Positions 8,433 through 18,079 of a DNA stretch of 64,000 bases are shown in pieces. The translations under genes and the position numbers were made by a program. Position 1 is the stretch's first letter. Each line of letters begins with the position of its first letter. The notes beneath the pieces are model-generated. The model saw nothing but the letters and a program-made list of their open reading frames with translations. It was not told the origin of the DNA and did not search any database. The DNA is from Snodgrassella alvi (GTDB lineage Bacteria > Pseudomonadota > Gammaproteobacteria > Burkholderiales > Neisseriaceae): the NCBI RefSeq assembly GCF_002777855.1, contig NZ_MEIK01000034.1, forward strand, positions 248,001 to 312,000, given 5' to 3'.

Positions 8433-10187
8433 ATGGCGCAGAGGCCTGCGGTGGTGCTGGATAAGGTTTCGCGATGTTTTGGTGAGGTCTGGGCGCTACA
8501 TGATGTTAGTGCGGTTATTTATCCCGGCCGGCTCACAGGACTGGTTGGTCCAGATGGCGCAGGAAAAACAACGCTAATGCGGCTGATGACTGGTTTGCTG
8601 GCACCTGCTAGTGGGCATATTAATATTGTTGGGCTGGATACAGTTCAGGATGCGGACAAAATTGCTTTTAATGTGGGTTATATGCCGCAGCGTTTTGGTT
8701 TGTATGAGGATTTGTCTGTACTGGAAAACATGAAGCTTTATGCTAGATTGCGTGGTCTGAATGCGCAGGAAAGTCAGCAAACGTTCAATAAGCTGCTGGC
8801 ATTTACTCGTTTGGAACCTTTTTCGCAGCGTCTTGCAGGACAGCTTTCCGGTGGGATGAAACAGAAGCTGGGATTGGCCTGTGCGATGATGGCTGCCCCT
8901 GATGTTTTATTGCTGGACGAACCTGGTGTTGGTGTAGACCCCTTAAGCCGGCAGGATTTGTGGCAGATGGTGGCAAAGCTGACTGGTGACGGGGTCGCTG
9001 TGGTATGGGCAACAGCCTATTTGGATGAGGCAGAGAAGTGTGATTCGGTGCTGCTGCTAAATGAAGGCAAACTGGTATTTGATGGTAGACCGTCAGACTT
9101 GACGGCCAGACTACAGGGGAGAAGTTTTGGATTAAATGGTTTTAATGAAAACCGGCGGTCTCTTTTGAGTAGGGCATTGAATTTGGATAGTGTCTGTGAT
9201 GGCACAATTCAAGGGACTTCTTTACGACTGGTTCTCAGACACGGTCATGATGCGAGAGAAATTGAGGCGCTGGCTGCGGACACAGGGGGCTCGATCCGTC
9301 CTTTAGCGCCCCGATTTGAAGATGCGTTTATTGATTTACTTGGTGGAGGTCCGAAAGGGACGTCGGCACTGGCAGCAAAGATGTCTTCTTTTCCTAATTT
9401 ACCCACGGCCGCTGTGGAATGTATTCATCTAACTAAAAAATTTGGGGATTTTATAGCCACCTATGATTCCAGCTTTCAGGTAAAACAAGGTGAGATTTTC
9501 GGGTTGCTCGGTCCCAATGGAGCAGGTAAATCCACCACATTTAAAATGTTGTGTGGTTTGTTGCGTCCGAGCAGTGGACAGGCGCATGTGGCCGGACTGG
9601 ATCTACGCCATGCTACTAAAAAAGCCAAGTTGCAACTGGGCTATATGGCGCAGAAGTTTTCACTTTATGGCTTGCTGAATGTGGAGCAAAACCTGAATTT
9701 ATTTGCTGGTATGTATGGTTTAAGTGGGTGCACCAAGCAGCAGAGCATTGAGGAAATGATTCAGATTTTTCAGCTGACACCTTATCTCAGACATTCACCT
9801 GATGAGTTGCCTTTAGGTTTCAAACAGCGGCTGGCATTGGCTTGTGCGCTGATGCATCGTCCGCCGGTTTTATTTCTGGATGAGCCCACTTCTGGTGTAG
9901 ATCCAATTACGCGTCGGGAATTCTGGATTCATATTAACGGAATGGTGCAGAAAGGGATGACGGTGATGGTAACGACGCATTTTATGGATGAGGCAGAATA
10001 TTGTGACCGTGTGGCTCTGATGTATCAAGGACGGTTGATTGCTTTGGATACACCCGACCGGTTGAAAGAAAAGGTACGTACAAGTGCAGGAGAGGAACCA
10101 ACGATGGAGCAGGCATTTATCCGATTGATTGATGCGGCGGATTGTGCAAACTCTGCTGAACGTAATCGCTGCACGGAGGCCGTATGA
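8433..10187 (+). CDS. ybhF: ABC transporter ATP-binding protein with two nucleotide-binding domains, YbhF-like
   Basis: Encodes 584 residues with two fused ABC domains. Domain 1 has Walker A GPDGAGKTT, signature LSGGMKQKLGLACAM and Walker B VLLLDEPGVGVDP. Domain 2 has GPNGAGKSTTFK, a divergent signature LPLGFKQRLALACAL and VLFLDEPTSGVDP. From memory, E. coli YbhF has the same unusual second signature. The two sites may therefore differ in hydrolysis. It powers export by the two following permeases. Its end overlaps the next start by four bases (ATGA), giving coupled translation. Confidence 0.9.
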   Translation: MAQRPAVVLDKVSRCFGEVWALHDVSAVIYPGRLTGLVGPDGAGKTTLMRLMTGLLAPASGHINIVGLDTVQDADKIAFNVGYMPQRFGLYEDLSVLENMKLYARLRGLNAQESQQTFNKLLAFTRLEPFSQRLAGQLSGGMKQKLGLACAMMAAPDVLLLDEPGVGVDPLSRQDLWQMVAKLTGDGVAVVWATAYLDEAEKCDSVLLLNEGKLVFDGRPSDLTARLQGRSFGLNGFNENRRSLLSRALNLDSVCDGTIQGTSLRLVLRHGHDAREIEALAADTGGSIRPLAPRFEDAFIDLLGGGPKGTSALAAKMSSFPNLPTAAVECIHLTKKFGDFIATYDSSFQVKQGEIFGLLGPNGAGKSTTFKMLCGLLRPSSGQAHVAGLDLRHATKKAKLQLGYMAQKFSLYGLLNVEQNLNLFAGMYGLSGCTKQQSIEEMIQIFQLTPYLRHSPDELPLGFKQRLALACALMHRPPVLFLDEPTSGVDPITRREFWIHINGMVQKGMTVMVTTHFMDEAEYCDRVALMYQGRLIALDTPDRLKEKVRTSAGEEPTMEQAFIRLIDAADCANSAERNRCTEAV

Positions 10188-11311
10188 AGCAGGGGAAAAG
10201 TGCTGTTAAGAACCGTCTTGGTGCACTTATTTATAAAGAAAGCCTACAAATTGTACGCGACCCTTCGGCAATATTCGTCGCTTTTGTATTGCCGGTTATT
10301 TTGTTGCTGCTGTTTGCTTTTGCTGTTTCGCTGGATGTGCGTAAAGTGCCGGTAGGTGTGGTACTAAGCTCAGATACGCCGACGGCACAATCTCTGGCAG
10401 CAGCTTTTTCTGGTTCACGTTACTTTACTGTTTTGCCTATGCGCCATACTCAGGAGGCAAAAGCAGCAATCATAGCCAGTAAAATTAGAGGTTATGTTGT
10501 GATTCCTGCTGACGTAGAAACTCGTTTACATAGCCGTACTAATGATCCGCTGATTCAAGTGATTGCCGATGGGTCGCAACCTAATACCGCAAATTTTGTT
10601 ACAGCTTATGCGCAAGGGATTACTTCGCTGTGGTTAGCTCAGCATGGTCAGAGTGCTGTTTCATCGGTATCAGTCCAGCCTCGTTTCTGGTTTAACGCAG
10701 AACTGGAAAGCCGGCGTTCACTAATTCCGGGTTCTATTGCCATTATTATGACTATGATTGGTACGCTTTTGACGGCGCTGGTGGTGGCCAGAGAGTGGGA
10801 GCGTGGAACGATGGAAGGATTGCTATCTACCCCCGCTACGATTACGGAAATACTGCTGGGCAAATTGTTGCCTTATTTTGTGCTGGGTATGCTGGCAACG
10901 CTTGGTTCGGCGCTACTGGCCGTATTTGCTTTCGATGTGCCGCTCAGGGGTAGTTGGCTGGTGCTGATGATGCTGGCTGCAGTGTTTTTGATTCCGGCTC
11001 TGGGACAGGGGCTGGTGATATCGATATTAGCTAAAAATCAGTTTATTGCCGCGCAGTTGGCTGCTTTCACGGGTTTTTTGCCGGCGTTTATGTTGTCCGG
11101 TTTCCTATTTGAAATAGACAGTATGCCATGGCCGATCCGGTTGATCACTCATATTATTCCAACGCGTTATTTTGTTGAGGCACTGCAAACGGTTTTTCTG
11201 GTAGGCAACGTTTGGTCGCTCTTATTGACCGATATGCTAGCCATGCTATTAATCGGGGCACTGTTGTTTGTTCTGGCACGAGCAAAATGTCATAAAAGTC
11301 TGGAGGGATAA
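10184..11311 (+). CDS. ybhS: ABC-2 type permease, YbhS-like
   Basis: Encodes 375 residues of the ABC-2 export permease type: one N-terminal membrane helix (VAFVLPVILLLLFAFAVSL), a periplasmic domain of about 140 residues, then five or so C-terminal helices. The conserved EWERGTMEGLLSTPAT coupling stretch is at about residue 205. It pairs with the next gene to form the membrane channel of the exporter. It overlaps both neighbours at its ends (ATGA with ybhF, one base with ybhR). Confidence 0.88.
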   Translation: MKQGKSAVKNRLGALIYKESLQIVRDPSAIFVAFVLPVILLLLFAFAVSLDVRKVPVGVVLSSDTPTAQSLAAAFSGSRYFTVLPMRHTQEAKAAIIASKIRGYVVIPADVETRLHSRTNDPLIQVIADGSQPNTANFVTAYAQGITSLWLAQHGQSAVSSVSVQPRFWFNAELESRRSLIPGSIAIIMTMIGTLLTALVVAREWERGTMEGLLSTPATITEILLGKLLPYFVLGMLATLGSALLAVFAFDVPLRGSWLVLMMLAAVFLIPALGQGLVISILAKNQFIAAQLAAFTGFLPAFMLSGFLFEIDSMPWPIRLITHIIPTRYFVEALQTVFLVGNVWSLLLTDMLAMLLIGALLFVLARAKCHKSLEG

Positions 11312-12408
11312 TGATGCTGTTTTCGCTTCAATTGCGCGCCCAGATTATCAAGGAAATTCTGTGCTTGCTGCGTGACAAAAGGGCGCGATTTATTCTGATT
11401 GTGCCGCCGATTATGCAGTTAATGATTTTTTCTTTCGCGATTACTCTGGATGTGCGCAATGTCACAGTATCGGTTTATAACCGTGACAATGGTTATTGGT
11501 CGCAGGAGCTGGTGCGAACCATAGAACATGCTGGTTTTGTAAAAAAGGTGCTGGTGACAGACAATCCGTCTTCGTTGCATGCCGATATAGACCGAAAACA
11601 GGTGTTGTTGGCGATTTCTATTCCAGAAGATTTTTCTCGCGATATTGCTGCCGGTCAACCAGCTAGTTTGCAGGTGATTATAGATGGACGTCGTGCCAAT
11701 GCCGGCCAGATTGCCTATTCTTATATTGAGAGAATAGTCCAGAATATGGGCGTGCAGGCACAGAAGACGGAACGGATTGCGGCTAGAAATTTCTTTAATC
11801 CGAATTTGATTTATCGTTGGTTTGTTGTACCAGCATTATCTGGCATTCTGATATTTGTGATTGCGCTTATGACGGCTGCACTATCGATTGCGCGTGAGCG
11901 GGAGCTGGGCACCTTTGATCAGCTTCTGGTTTCGCCTTGTACGCCGGCTGAAATCATCATTGCTAAATGTGTTCCCGGTTTCATTATCAGTATTCTGTTG
12001 TCTTTAATGATGATTCTAGCGGCAGTGTTGATTTTCGGCATTCCGTTTACTGGTTCATTGCTGCTGTTACTGATAGCGATGATGGTATTCATTGTTTCCA
12101 TTATCGGCATCGGACTGGCCATATCAGCTTTTTGTTCCACGCAACAGCAGGCAATTTTAGGAGTGTTTGGGGTCATGATACCGATGGTAATGATGTCTGG
12201 ATTTGCCACGCCGGTGGAAAATATGCCGCAGGTGCTGCAATGGCTGGCAGAGCTGATGCCGTTTAAACATTATCTCATCATACTGCATGGTGTGTTTCTT
12301 AAAAATATGCCAGCAAAGGAGATTTTACATAATACGTGGCCGATGCTCTTGATTGGCTGTGTAACACTGAGTATTGCGATTATTTCAGTACGGAAAAAAT
12401 TAACATGA
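11311..12408 (+). CDS. ybhR: ABC-2 type permease, YbhR-like
   Basis: Encodes 365 residues with the same layout as its upstream neighbour: an N-terminal helix (FILIVPPIMQLMIFSFAITL), a periplasmic domain, and five C-terminal helices. The coupling stretch is ERELGTFDQLLVSPCTPAEI. It is a paralogue of the YbhS-like protein and likely forms a heterodimer with it. Its last codons overlap the start of the outer-membrane lipoprotein gene (ATGA at 12405), so the whole export machine is one translationally linked unit. Confidence 0.88.
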   Translation: MMLFSLQLRAQIIKEILCLLRDKRARFILIVPPIMQLMIFSFAITLDVRNVTVSVYNRDNGYWSQELVRTIEHAGFVKKVLVTDNPSSLHADIDRKQVLLAISIPEDFSRDIAAGQPASLQVIIDGRRANAGQIAYSYIERIVQNMGVQAQKTERIAARNFFNPNLIYRWFVVPALSGILIFVIALMTAALSIARERELGTFDQLLVSPCTPAEIIIAKCVPGFIISILLSLMMILAAVLIFGIPFTGSLLLLLIAMMVFIVSIIGIGLAISAFCSTQQQAILGVFGVMIPMVMMSGFATPVENMPQVLQWLAELMPFKHYLIILHGVFLKNMPAKEILHNTWPMLLIGCVTLSIAIISVRKKLT

Positions 12409-13793
12409 ATAGATTGCGCTTATCCGTTTTGTTTTCTAGTACTTTATTACTCTGTGCCTGTATCAGTGCACCGCATTATCAGGAACCACCCGCTGTCCAG
12501 ATGCCCAAGCAATGGACGTTGTCTGAAAAAGATAATGAACCGGCAGAGGCTCTGGATCAATGGTGGCAAAATTTTCATGATCCGGTACTTGATCGGCTGA
12601 TAAGTGAGGGGCTGGCCAATAATCATGATATCCGCCATGCGGTACTCAAAATCGAAGAAGCGCGTGCGGTACTGGCTGGTACGCGCAGTGGCTTTTGGCC
12701 GACAGCGGATGCAGAAGGACGTAGTACACGTAGTCGCAACAGTGACAGCGTTAGCTTACCCAATCAGCACTATCAAACACGAAATTATGTGGGTACCGCT
12801 ATTACATGGGAAATTGATTTGTTTGGGCGTGTGCGTAATAGTGTAGCTGCGGATACGGCACGTTATGAGCAGCTACAGGAAGATGCTGATGCCATTAGAC
12901 TGAGCGTGGCTTCAGAAATTGTGCGCAGTTATTTTGATATGAGAAGTGCGCAGGCTCAATTACAAGCACAAGAAAGTATTTTGGGGGCACTGCGTGGGAC
13001 ACGTAAAATTGTGTTGCGGCGAGTGCAGGCCGGAGATTTGGCTCAAATAGAACTTCAGAATATCGATGCACGCCTATTGTCTGCTCAGGCGGCTATTCCA
13101 GAAATACAAGCCCGCATCCGTGCCGAAGCATTAGCGCTAAGTATTCTGACCGGTGGTCAGCCAAATAAGGAGTTATTCCTGGTCAGCACAGCTATTCCAA
13201 TACGCTCTTTGCCGGCTATTCCGGCAGGTAGTCCAGCAGATATTTTGCGTAGGCGGCCGGATATCCGTGCTGCTGAGCGTCAACTAGCAGCCAGCAATGC
13301 TGAGGTGGGGGTGGCGGTTGCCGCACAGTTTCCGCAACTCACCATTAATGCCAATGGTGGTTTTGATGCTTTATCACCAGTTAAATTAGTCCGCTCATCT
13401 AATGAAAGCTGGTCAGTATTTCCGTTTATTTCATGGCGGGTTATGGATGGTGGCAAAATCAGAGCAGAAATACATGCAGCGCAGGCAAGACAGAAAATTG
13501 CGGCAGTGGATTATGAGCAAACAGTGCTGAAAGCGTTGAATGAATCTGAAACTGCGATGAGTAATTATCATTATTATCAGCAATCCGTGGCGCAGTGGAC
13601 GGAAGCAGCTGTACAGGCGCAGCAAGTTTTCCGCAGCCAGCAGCGGCGCTTCAGTGCCGGCGATATATCTATGGCAGATGTACTCGAAGCACAACGGCAG
13701 TATGCCGAGGCACAGTACTCACTTGCACTGGTTCAAGGTAAAGCCAGCAGTGCCATGGTAGATGTGGTCAAGGCACTCGGCGGAGGCATTTGA
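12405..13793 (+). CDS. Outer-membrane efflux lipoprotein, NodT/OprM family
   Basis: Encodes 462 residues. The ATG at 12405 gives a lipoprotein signal peptide with the cleavage site LCAC (Cys19); the longer frame from 12336 lies inside ybhR and is rejected. Two outer-membrane efflux repeats follow, with family marks WWQNFHDPVLDRLI, TWEIDLFGRVRNS, PADILRRRPDIRAAERQLAA and a late YAEAQYSLALVQG helix. It forms the trimeric channel through which the YbhGFSR-like pump exports its substrate. E. coli ybhGFSR lacks a linked channel gene and would rely on a channel encoded elsewhere; here the operon is complete. Confidence 0.92.
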   Translation: MNRLRLSVLFSSTLLLCACISAPHYQEPPAVQMPKQWTLSEKDNEPAEALDQWWQNFHDPVLDRLISEGLANNHDIRHAVLKIEEARAVLAGTRSGFWPTADAEGRSTRSRNSDSVSLPNQHYQTRNYVGTAITWEIDLFGRVRNSVAADTARYEQLQEDADAIRLSVASEIVRSYFDMRSAQAQLQAQESILGALRGTRKIVLRRVQAGDLAQIELQNIDARLLSAQAAIPEIQARIRAEALALSILTGGQPNKELFLVSTAIPIRSLPAIPAGSPADILRRRPDIRAAERQLAASNAEVGVAVAAQFPQLTINANGGFDALSPVKLVRSSNESWSVFPFISWRVMDGGKIRAEIHAAQARQKIAAVDYEQTVLKALNESETAMSNYHYYQQSVAQWTEAAVQAQQVFRSQQRRFSAGDISMADVLEAQRQYAEAQYSLALVQGKASSAMVDVVKALGGGI

Positions 13794-13816
13794 GCATGCA
13801 GATCTAATTACTGCCC

Positions 13817-13830
13817 GCTAAAAATAGCGT
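13817..13830. terminator. Weak hairpin between convergent efflux and amiC genes
   Basis: A small hairpin (CGCTA, loop AAAA, TAGCG) sits in the 89-base gap between the convergent efflux operon and amiC. It has no clear T-run on either strand, so a terminator role is only a guess. Confidence 0.3.
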
Positions 13831-13882
13831 TATCTAAGTGGCAAGTGGAGTACACGTGTAGAGGCTTAACACAAAAATTTTG

Positions 13883-15202
13883 TTAACGTCGAGCCAATAT
13901 TGCGGTAGATAAGTATTCTTTTATGCCGCTGGCAATGGAGCTGGCCACTTTCTGACGGAAATCACTGGTGGATAGTAAACGTTCTTCAGTTGGATTGGAA
14001 ATAAAAGCAGTTTCAACCAGTATTGATGGTATATCCGGTGCTTTTAAGACGGCAAAATTTGCCTGATCAACACTACCTTTGTGAAGATTATTGATTCGGC
14101 TTAATTGATTTAAAACATCCTTTCCTAGTTTTAGGCTGTCGTTAATAGTGGCTGTCTGGGTAAGGTCAAACAAGGTATTGTTGACATTTTTATCAGTAGA
14201 ATAATTTACCCCGCCGATTGAGTCGGCCGCATTCTGCGTCTGCGCCAGATATTTGGCTGCTGCACTGGTGGCGCCTTTGGGGCTAAGGGCATAAACCCCT
14301 GTACCTTTGGCAGATGGATTGGTAAAGGCATCGGCATGAACGGATACAAACACATCAGCTTGCAGTTTACGTGCTTTGGCTACACGTACTCCTAACGGAA
14401 TAAAAATATCTTCGTTGCGAGTCATATAGGTTTTATAACCATATGAATCGAGTATTTTTTTTATTTCTCTACCGATAGCGAGTACCACATCCTTTTCATG
14501 CAGCCCAGATGGGCCGGTTGCTCCGGGATCTTCACCACCATGTCCTGGGTCAATCATGATAACCGGCTGGCGGTTAAGCTTGTTTGGTTTGCCGGGCTGT
14601 GCTGGCTGATTAGTCACCGGCGGTTTGATTACAGGTGTTTTTTGTACCGGCGGCGTGGAGGCAGTGGCCTGCGGACGGGTTGTGCCATCGCTATTGACCT
14701 TGCCGTGGCTGTAGTCTTGTAACAGTGCCATTAATGGGTCGTTTTTTTCCTGTTCCATGGCCACTGTAGCGGTAGGATATAAATCCACGACCAGACGATT
14801 TTTGAAATTGGCCACTGGCGCCAGCGAAAACACTTGCGGATTAACGGTGGTTTTCAAATCCATCACGATACGGATGGTTTCAGGATTAAACTGACCGATA
14901 CGGACACTGGCAATATACGGATCCATCGGAATCACTTTGCTGCTCAGCTCCCGCAATACCTGATTGGTGGCCGAACCTTGAATATCAATGACCAATCTGT
15001 CCGGATTTTTTAACTGAAAATACTTGAACTGGATAGGTGTGGTAGATTCCAAGGTCATTCTGGTATAGGCTGTGGCCGGCCAGATACGAGAAGCCACGAT
15101 GTCGGCACCGGCCTGAGCGGCACGGGCAAATGGAGTAAGGCTAATTAAAAGCGAACCGGTGGAAGCAATCAATAATTTCCGGCGGCTAATGTGAATAGGC
15201 AT
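13883..15202 (-). CDS. amiC: N-acetylmuramoyl-L-alanine amidase AmiC
   Basis: Encodes 439 residues. It begins with a twin-arginine signal peptide (SRRKLLIAS, then a hydrophobic stretch and ARAAQA). An AMIN domain follows (about residues 40-135), which targets the septum, then a Pro/Thr-rich linker, then the zinc amidase_3 domain (about 215-430). Zinc and catalytic residues are visible in IDPGHGGEDPG, LHEKDVVLAI, VSVHADAF and LVETAFISN. It cleaves peptide stems from septal peptidoglycan so daughter cells can separate. It lies two bases after tsaE and is probably co-transcribed with it. Confidence 0.95.
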   Translation of the reverse strand: MPIHISRRKLLIASTGSLLISLTPFARAAQAGADIVASRIWPATAYTRMTLESTTPIQFKYFQLKNPDRLVIDIQGSATNQVLRELSSKVIPMDPYIASVRIGQFNPETIRIVMDLKTTVNPQVFSLAPVANFKNRLVVDLYPTATVAMEQEKNDPLMALLQDYSHGKVNSDGTTRPQATASTPPVQKTPVIKPPVTNQPAQPGKPNKLNRQPVIMIDPGHGGEDPGATGPSGLHEKDVVLAIGREIKKILDSYGYKTYMTRNEDIFIPLGVRVAKARKLQADVFVSVHADAFTNPSAKGTGVYALSPKGATSAAAKYLAQTQNAADSIGGVNYSTDKNVNNTLFDLTQTATINDSLKLGKDVLNQLSRINNLHKGSVDQANFAVLKAPDIPSILVETAFISNPTEERLLSTSDFRQKVASSIASGIKEYLSTAILARR

Positions 15203-15204
15203 GG

Positions 15205-15675
15205 TTATTCTGTAATCTTGTTTAGAGTGTGTTTTCCAGTGGACGTGAGGGCGCTCATTCGTACTGTACGGCCATTTTCGTTTATTCTAATATTTAAAAT
15301 AATGTCTGCTGGCGGAGCCAGATCACCGCCAAGCTGCGGCCATTCAATCAGAACAACGCTGTCTGAAGTAATTAGTTCGTCTAGTCCTGCGTCCAGCCAT
15401 TCTTCAGGGCTTTGAAATCGGTATAAGTCAAAGTGATGCAAATCAAATCGATTGAAGGAATAAGTTTCGACAATATTATATGTAGGGCTCTTCACTGCAC
15501 CCTGATGACCCAGTGCACTGAGCAGACCGCGGGTAAAAGTGGTTTTGCCTGCACCTAGATCTCCCTCCAGCCAGATGATTAATGGCGGGCTAATATGCTG
15601 AGCAAAACGGCTGCCCAAGTGTAGGGTATCGTTTTCATCGGCCAGAACAGTTTCTTGGATGTGAGAGGCAGACAT
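15205..15675 (-). CDS. tsaE: tRNA threonylcarbamoyladenosine biosynthesis ATPase TsaE
   Basis: Encodes 156 residues, the usual TsaE length. The Walker A motif GDLGAGKTTFTRG is at about residue 36, followed by VKSPTYNIVETY, a stretch typical of the family. TsaE is the ATPase partner of TsaB and TsaD, which place threonylcarbamoyl on A37 of ANN-decoding tRNAs. The pairing with an amidase gene just downstream is a common arrangement in proteobacteria. Start codon ATG at 15675. Confidence 0.95.
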   Translation of the reverse strand: MSASHIQETVLADENDTLHLGSRFAQHISPPLIIWLEGDLGAGKTTFTRGLLSALGHQGAVKSPTYNIVETYSFNRFDLHHFDLYRFQSPEEWLDAGLDELITSDSVVLIEWPQLGGDLAPPADIILNIRINENGRTVRMSALTSTGKHTLNKITE

Positions 15676-15827
15676 GATGAGTTTAGATAAATAAAACGGG
15701 TTTATTATGCGATAAAGTTTGTAAGAGTGAAAGTAGTAAAGTTTAGCAGTTTTGTGATTTTGCCAAATTGATTCCGAATTTTTACTACGCCTATGATAGC
15801 TCTGCTGTAAGTATAAGCGCGGGTCAA

Positions 15828-15836
15828 TGTTATAAT
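15828..15836 (+). promoter_or_regulatory. Extended -10 promoter for murI
   Basis: TGTTATAAT is a perfect extended -10 element, 63 bases before the murI start. No good -35 is seen at 17 bases, which is typical of extended -10 promoters. Confidence 0.5.
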
Positions 15837-15898
15837 TACCTTAATTAAAGGGTCTGTACCGGTTCAGGGCACGGTGTGCTGAATGGTTTAGGCTACAG

Positions 15899-16720
15899 AT
15901 GAAGAGACTGATGACAGCAATTGAACAGCGCCCGATAGGCGTATTTGATTCCGGGGTAGGCGGCCTGACAGTGGTACGGGCGTTAATGGAACGACTGCCC
16001 AATGAAAATATTATTTATTTCGGGGATACGGCACGAGTACCGTATGGGGTGAAGTCCAGACACACCATCGAAGCCTATACCGAACAGATTGTTTCGTTTT
16101 TGCTAGAGCATGATGTGAAGGCGCTAGTGGTGGCCTGCAATACCATAGCGGCAGTAGCACGTGACAGAATCCGGCAGTTGGCCGGCAGTATGCCGGTACT
16201 GGATGTGATAGCTGCCGGTGCGCAGGCAGCACTGAATAGCACGCGCAATAATCATATCGGCGTGATTGCTACCAGTACCACTGTTAACAGCAATGCCTAT
16301 GCACGGGCGATTCACAAGCAAAACCCGCAAACACGGGTTTTCTCACAGGCCTGTCCCTTGTTGGTACCACTGGTGGAAGAGGGCTGGCTAGATCATGAAG
16401 TCACTCGCTTGACTGCACGCGAATATCTAAAACCGATACTGGCTGAAGATGTGGATACACTGGTATTGGGCTGTACACATTATCCTTTACTCAAACCCTT
16501 AATTCGACAGGAAGCACCGGGACTAAAATTGGTTGATTCAGCCATTACTACTGCAGAAGCCACGGCGTTAGCACTGGAAGAAAATCAGCTGGCCAATCCA
16601 GATCATACCGGCGCGCAATACAGGTTTTATGTCAGTGATATTCCCTTGCGCTTTCAGACTATCGGAGAACGGTTTCTCGGTCGCAGTTTGGAGCTGCTGG
16701 AAATGGTGTCTTTGGGGTAA
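15899..16720 (+). CDS. murI: Glutamate racemase MurI
   Basis: Encodes 273 residues. It converts L- to D-glutamate for peptidoglycan. Catalytic cysteines lie in VVACNTIAA and LGCTHYPLL, and the start has the family mark IGVFDSGVGGLTV. Start choice is open: ATG 15899 has AGG six bases upstream, while ATG 15911 (MTAIEQRPIG) would drop four residues and looks more like the usual N terminus. It leads a plus-strand run with purN, the DUF3108 gene and the methyltransferase gene. Confidence 0.95.
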   Translation: MKRLMTAIEQRPIGVFDSGVGGLTVVRALMERLPNENIIYFGDTARVPYGVKSRHTIEAYTEQIVSFLLEHDVKALVVACNTIAAVARDRIRQLAGSMPVLDVIAAGAQAALNSTRNNHIGVIATSTTVNSNAYARAIHKQNPQTRVFSQACPLLVPLVEEGWLDHEVTRLTAREYLKPILAEDVDTLVLGCTHYPLLKPLIRQEAPGLKLVDSAITTAEATALALEENQLANPDHTGAQYRFYVSDIPLRFQTIGERFLGRSLELLEMVSLG

Positions 16721-16746
16721 AACTTCAGCAAGAGGGAAAAACTGAC

Positions 16747-17382
16747 ATGATGAAAAGAATTGTGATTCTGATTTCCGGACGTGGCAGCAATATGCAAGCC
16801 TTAGTAAAATCTAATATTGCACAGGCGGAAATTGTGGCTGTTATCAGTAATCAGAGTGATGCAGCAGGTTTGGCATGGGCGGCTGAGCATGGTTTGGCAA
16901 CTGAAGCCCTAAATCATCGAGACTATGAAGGCCGAGACGCATTTGACAGGGCACTGATGGAGCGTATTGATACGTATCAGCCCGACCTTGTAGTTTTAGC
17001 TGGCTTTATGAGGATCTTAACGCCGGCATTTTGCATGCATTATGCGGGCCGGCTGATAAACATCCATCCCTCTTTGCTGCCTGCTTTTCCCGGACTGCAT
17101 ACGCATCAGCGGGCATTGGAGAGTGGTTGCCGCGTGGCTGGCTGCACCATTCATTTTGTTACAGCTGAACTGGATTGTGGGCCAATTATTGCACAGGGTG
17201 TCGTTCCCGTTCTGGATGGCGATACAGCTGAAATTCTGGCTCAGCGCGTGCTACGGATTGAACATCAGCTCTTGCCGCAGGCAGTGGCCGATTTTGTTGC
17301 AGGCAATCTGGTAATACAAGGTAACAGAGTAAACAGATTGGAAGCTGGTATAACTGATGGTTTGGTCTGCTTAAAAAATTGA
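16747..17382 (+). CDS. purN: Phosphoribosylglycinamide formyltransferase PurN
   Basis: Encodes 211 residues. It transfers a formyl group from 10-formyl-tetrahydrofolate to GAR in purine synthesis. Visible motifs are SGRGSNMQALV (phosphate binding), the catalytic NIHPSLLPAFPGLHTHQRAL with Asn and His, and the aspartate in ELDCGPIIAQG. Two adjacent ATG codons (16747 and 16750) are possible; AGAGGGAAAAA upstream is a ribosome binding site. It is followed after 16 bases by the DUF3108 gene. Confidence 0.95.
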   Translation: MMKRIVILISGRGSNMQALVKSNIAQAEIVAVISNQSDAAGLAWAAEHGLATEALNHRDYEGRDAFDRALMERIDTYQPDLVVLAGFMRILTPAFCMHYAGRLINIHPSLLPAFPGLHTHQRALESGCRVAGCTIHFVTAELDCGPIIAQGVVPVLDGDTAEILAQRVLRIEHQLLPQAVADFVAGNLVIQGNRVNRLEAGITDGLVCLKN

Positions 17383-17398
17383 TTGGTGTACGTGGCGT

Positions 17399-18073
17399 AT
17401 GAAATTGAAATTGTGGGCGAAAATAGTGATGGTTTGGGCTGGTTTAATGCTGGCTTCTATAATTCATGCGGGAGAATTGCCGCAGCGGGCACAATTACAG
17501 TTTGTTGACAATAATGGTCTGTCAGTCAATATGGATTTTGAGCAAAAAGGTGGGAAGTTTCAGATTAGCACTGATCTCAGCTTGCTGATTTACCAAATGC
17601 AGTTTGTCTCTAGCGGTACGTTAAGCGGGACAATGCTCAATCCGCTTACCTACACAGACAGTCGTTTTGGTAAACTCTACGCTCAGGCACGGTTTAACGG
17701 GCAGAGTGTGAATTATGGCAGGGTATCTGATACCAGCAGACATCTAGCAGTAAATGGACCAGTGTATGATATGTTTGCATTGGCCTGGCAGCTTGGCTTT
17801 AATCAGGGAAAACTTCCGGTAAATACGTATTTAACCAATGGCAAGAAAGTATACCCGCTGGATGCGGTTAAAAATCTGGGCTCCGCTCAGATAATGGTTA
17901 ATGGGCAGCACATCGAAATCAGCCAATACAGCATCAGTCGTGGTGATGATCGGGTGGAATATGCATTTGCACCGCAGCTGAACAATATTCCGGTACGCAT
18001 CAGTTATATGGACAATGGTAAAGTATACACATTGCAGCTGAAGGCTGGCCAGATAAACGGAAAAGCTATTTAA
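17399..18073 (+). CDS. DUF3108-type exported protein
   Basis: Encodes 224 residues with a signal peptide (MVWAGLMLASIIHAGE). The mature part is beta-rich, with LQFVDNNGLSVNMDFEQKGGKF and VRISYMDNGKVYTLQL, matching the DUF3108 group of periplasmic or outer-membrane proteins. The fold suggests lipid or ligand binding, but the function is not established. It lies between purN and the rsmB-type methyltransferase gene, six bases before the latter. Such a neighbour pair is common in Neisseriaceae as I recall it. Confidence 0.75.
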   Translation: MKLKLWAKIVMVWAGLMLASIIHAGELPQRAQLQFVDNNGLSVNMDFEQKGGKFQISTDLSLLIYQMQFVSSGTLSGTMLNPLTYTDSRFGKLYAQARFNGQSVNYGRVSDTSRHLAVNGPVYDMFALAWQLGFNQGKLPVNTYLTNGKKVYPLDAVKNLGSAQIMVNGQHIEISQYSISRGDDRVEYAFAPQLNNIPVRISYMDNGKVYTLQLKAGQINGKAI

Positions 18074-18079
18074 ACAATT

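Noticed and set aside
9790-9830. Divergent second ABC signature (LPLGF) as a sign of decay
   Set aside because: E. coli YbhF has the same form as I recall, so it is a family feature, not damage.
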